This document shows positions 5,936-5,972 of a stretch of DNA of 5,972 nucleotides, one piece after another (position 1 is the first letter of the stretch; each line of letters starts with the position of its first letter). The translations under genes and the position numbers were made by a program. The stretch comes from Cellulomonas sp. (GTDB lineage: Bacteria > Actinomycetota > Actinomycetes > Actinomycetales > Cellulomonadaceae). The notes below the pieces were generated by a model. That model was given only the letters and a program-made list of their open reading frames with translations. It was not told the DNA's origin and made no database searches. The stretch spans positions 1-5,972 of the forward strand of contig JAPSIJ010000157.1 of assembly GCA_031178805.1 (NCBI GenBank). Reading direction: 5' to 3'.

Positions 5936-5972
5936 GTGTCTGACCGACAAGAGCGTCGGGTCTGGTCGCCGC
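5936..5972 (+). CDS. Start of a divergent gene, 12 codons visible (function unknown)
   Basis: A GTG at 5936-5938 opens a frame that stays open to the right edge and encodes MSDRQERRVWSP. The N-terminus is short, charged and hydrophilic. The support for a real gene is the TACGAT box five bases upstream and the divergent layout relative to the pseudouridine synthase, whose own GTG lies 75 bases away on the other strand. Too little is visible to assign a family, and an open frame this short is weak evidence alone. Confidence 0.5.
   Translation, partial: MSDRQERRVWSP

Noticed and set aside
1..5972. CRISPR arrays, insertion sequences, tRNA or rRNA genes
   Set aside because: I looked for regular repeats, transposase motifs, terminal inverted repeats and tRNA-like folds and saw none; nearly all of the window is occupied by five protein-coding genes.

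Overview
This 5,972-base window is extremely GC-rich. Long stop-free shadow frames run through every gene. It has Actinobacteria-like traits: GTG starts, apparent leaderless genes, a twin-arginine lipoprotein, and a sugar importer without its own ATPase. I cannot assign a genus. The largest non-coding gap is about 100 bases, so there is no long empty stretch.

Left part (1-3217, minus strand): a carbohydrate ABC importer operon read right to left. A promoter with a TTGACA -35 box carries a perfect 14-bp palindrome (TTACAGCGCTGTAA) between its -35 and -10 elements. It is followed by a Tat-type solute-binding lipoprotein, a MalF-type permease and a MalG-type permease. The MalG gene overlaps the MalF stop codon and runs off the left edge, probably missing only a few residues. 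No transport ATPase lies in the window. The likely model is a sugar importer repressed by a LacI-like regulator and energised by an ATPase encoded elsewhere or beyond the left edge. The substrate cannot be read from the sequence.

Middle and right part (3248-5860, minus strand): an RluA-family pseudouridine synthase is followed after 30 bases by an ABC-F ATPase with two nucleotide-binding domains. Both products should act on RNA or the ribosome. The synthase probably starts at a GTG at 5860, six to eight bases after a TACCAT -10 box, which suggests a leaderless mRNA. A GC-rich hairpin lies just after the ABC-F stop and may separate the two transcription units.

Right edge (5925-5972, plus strand): a TACGAT box just before a GTG opens a divergent gene, of which only the first 12 codons are visible. 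The two facing GTG starts (5860 minus and 5936 plus) are separated by 75 bases containing a 12-bp palindrome that recurs inside the synthase gene.

I do not see a clearly undescribed system. The best leads are regulatory: the operator-promoter, the reassigned starts, and the pair of divergent leaderless starts.
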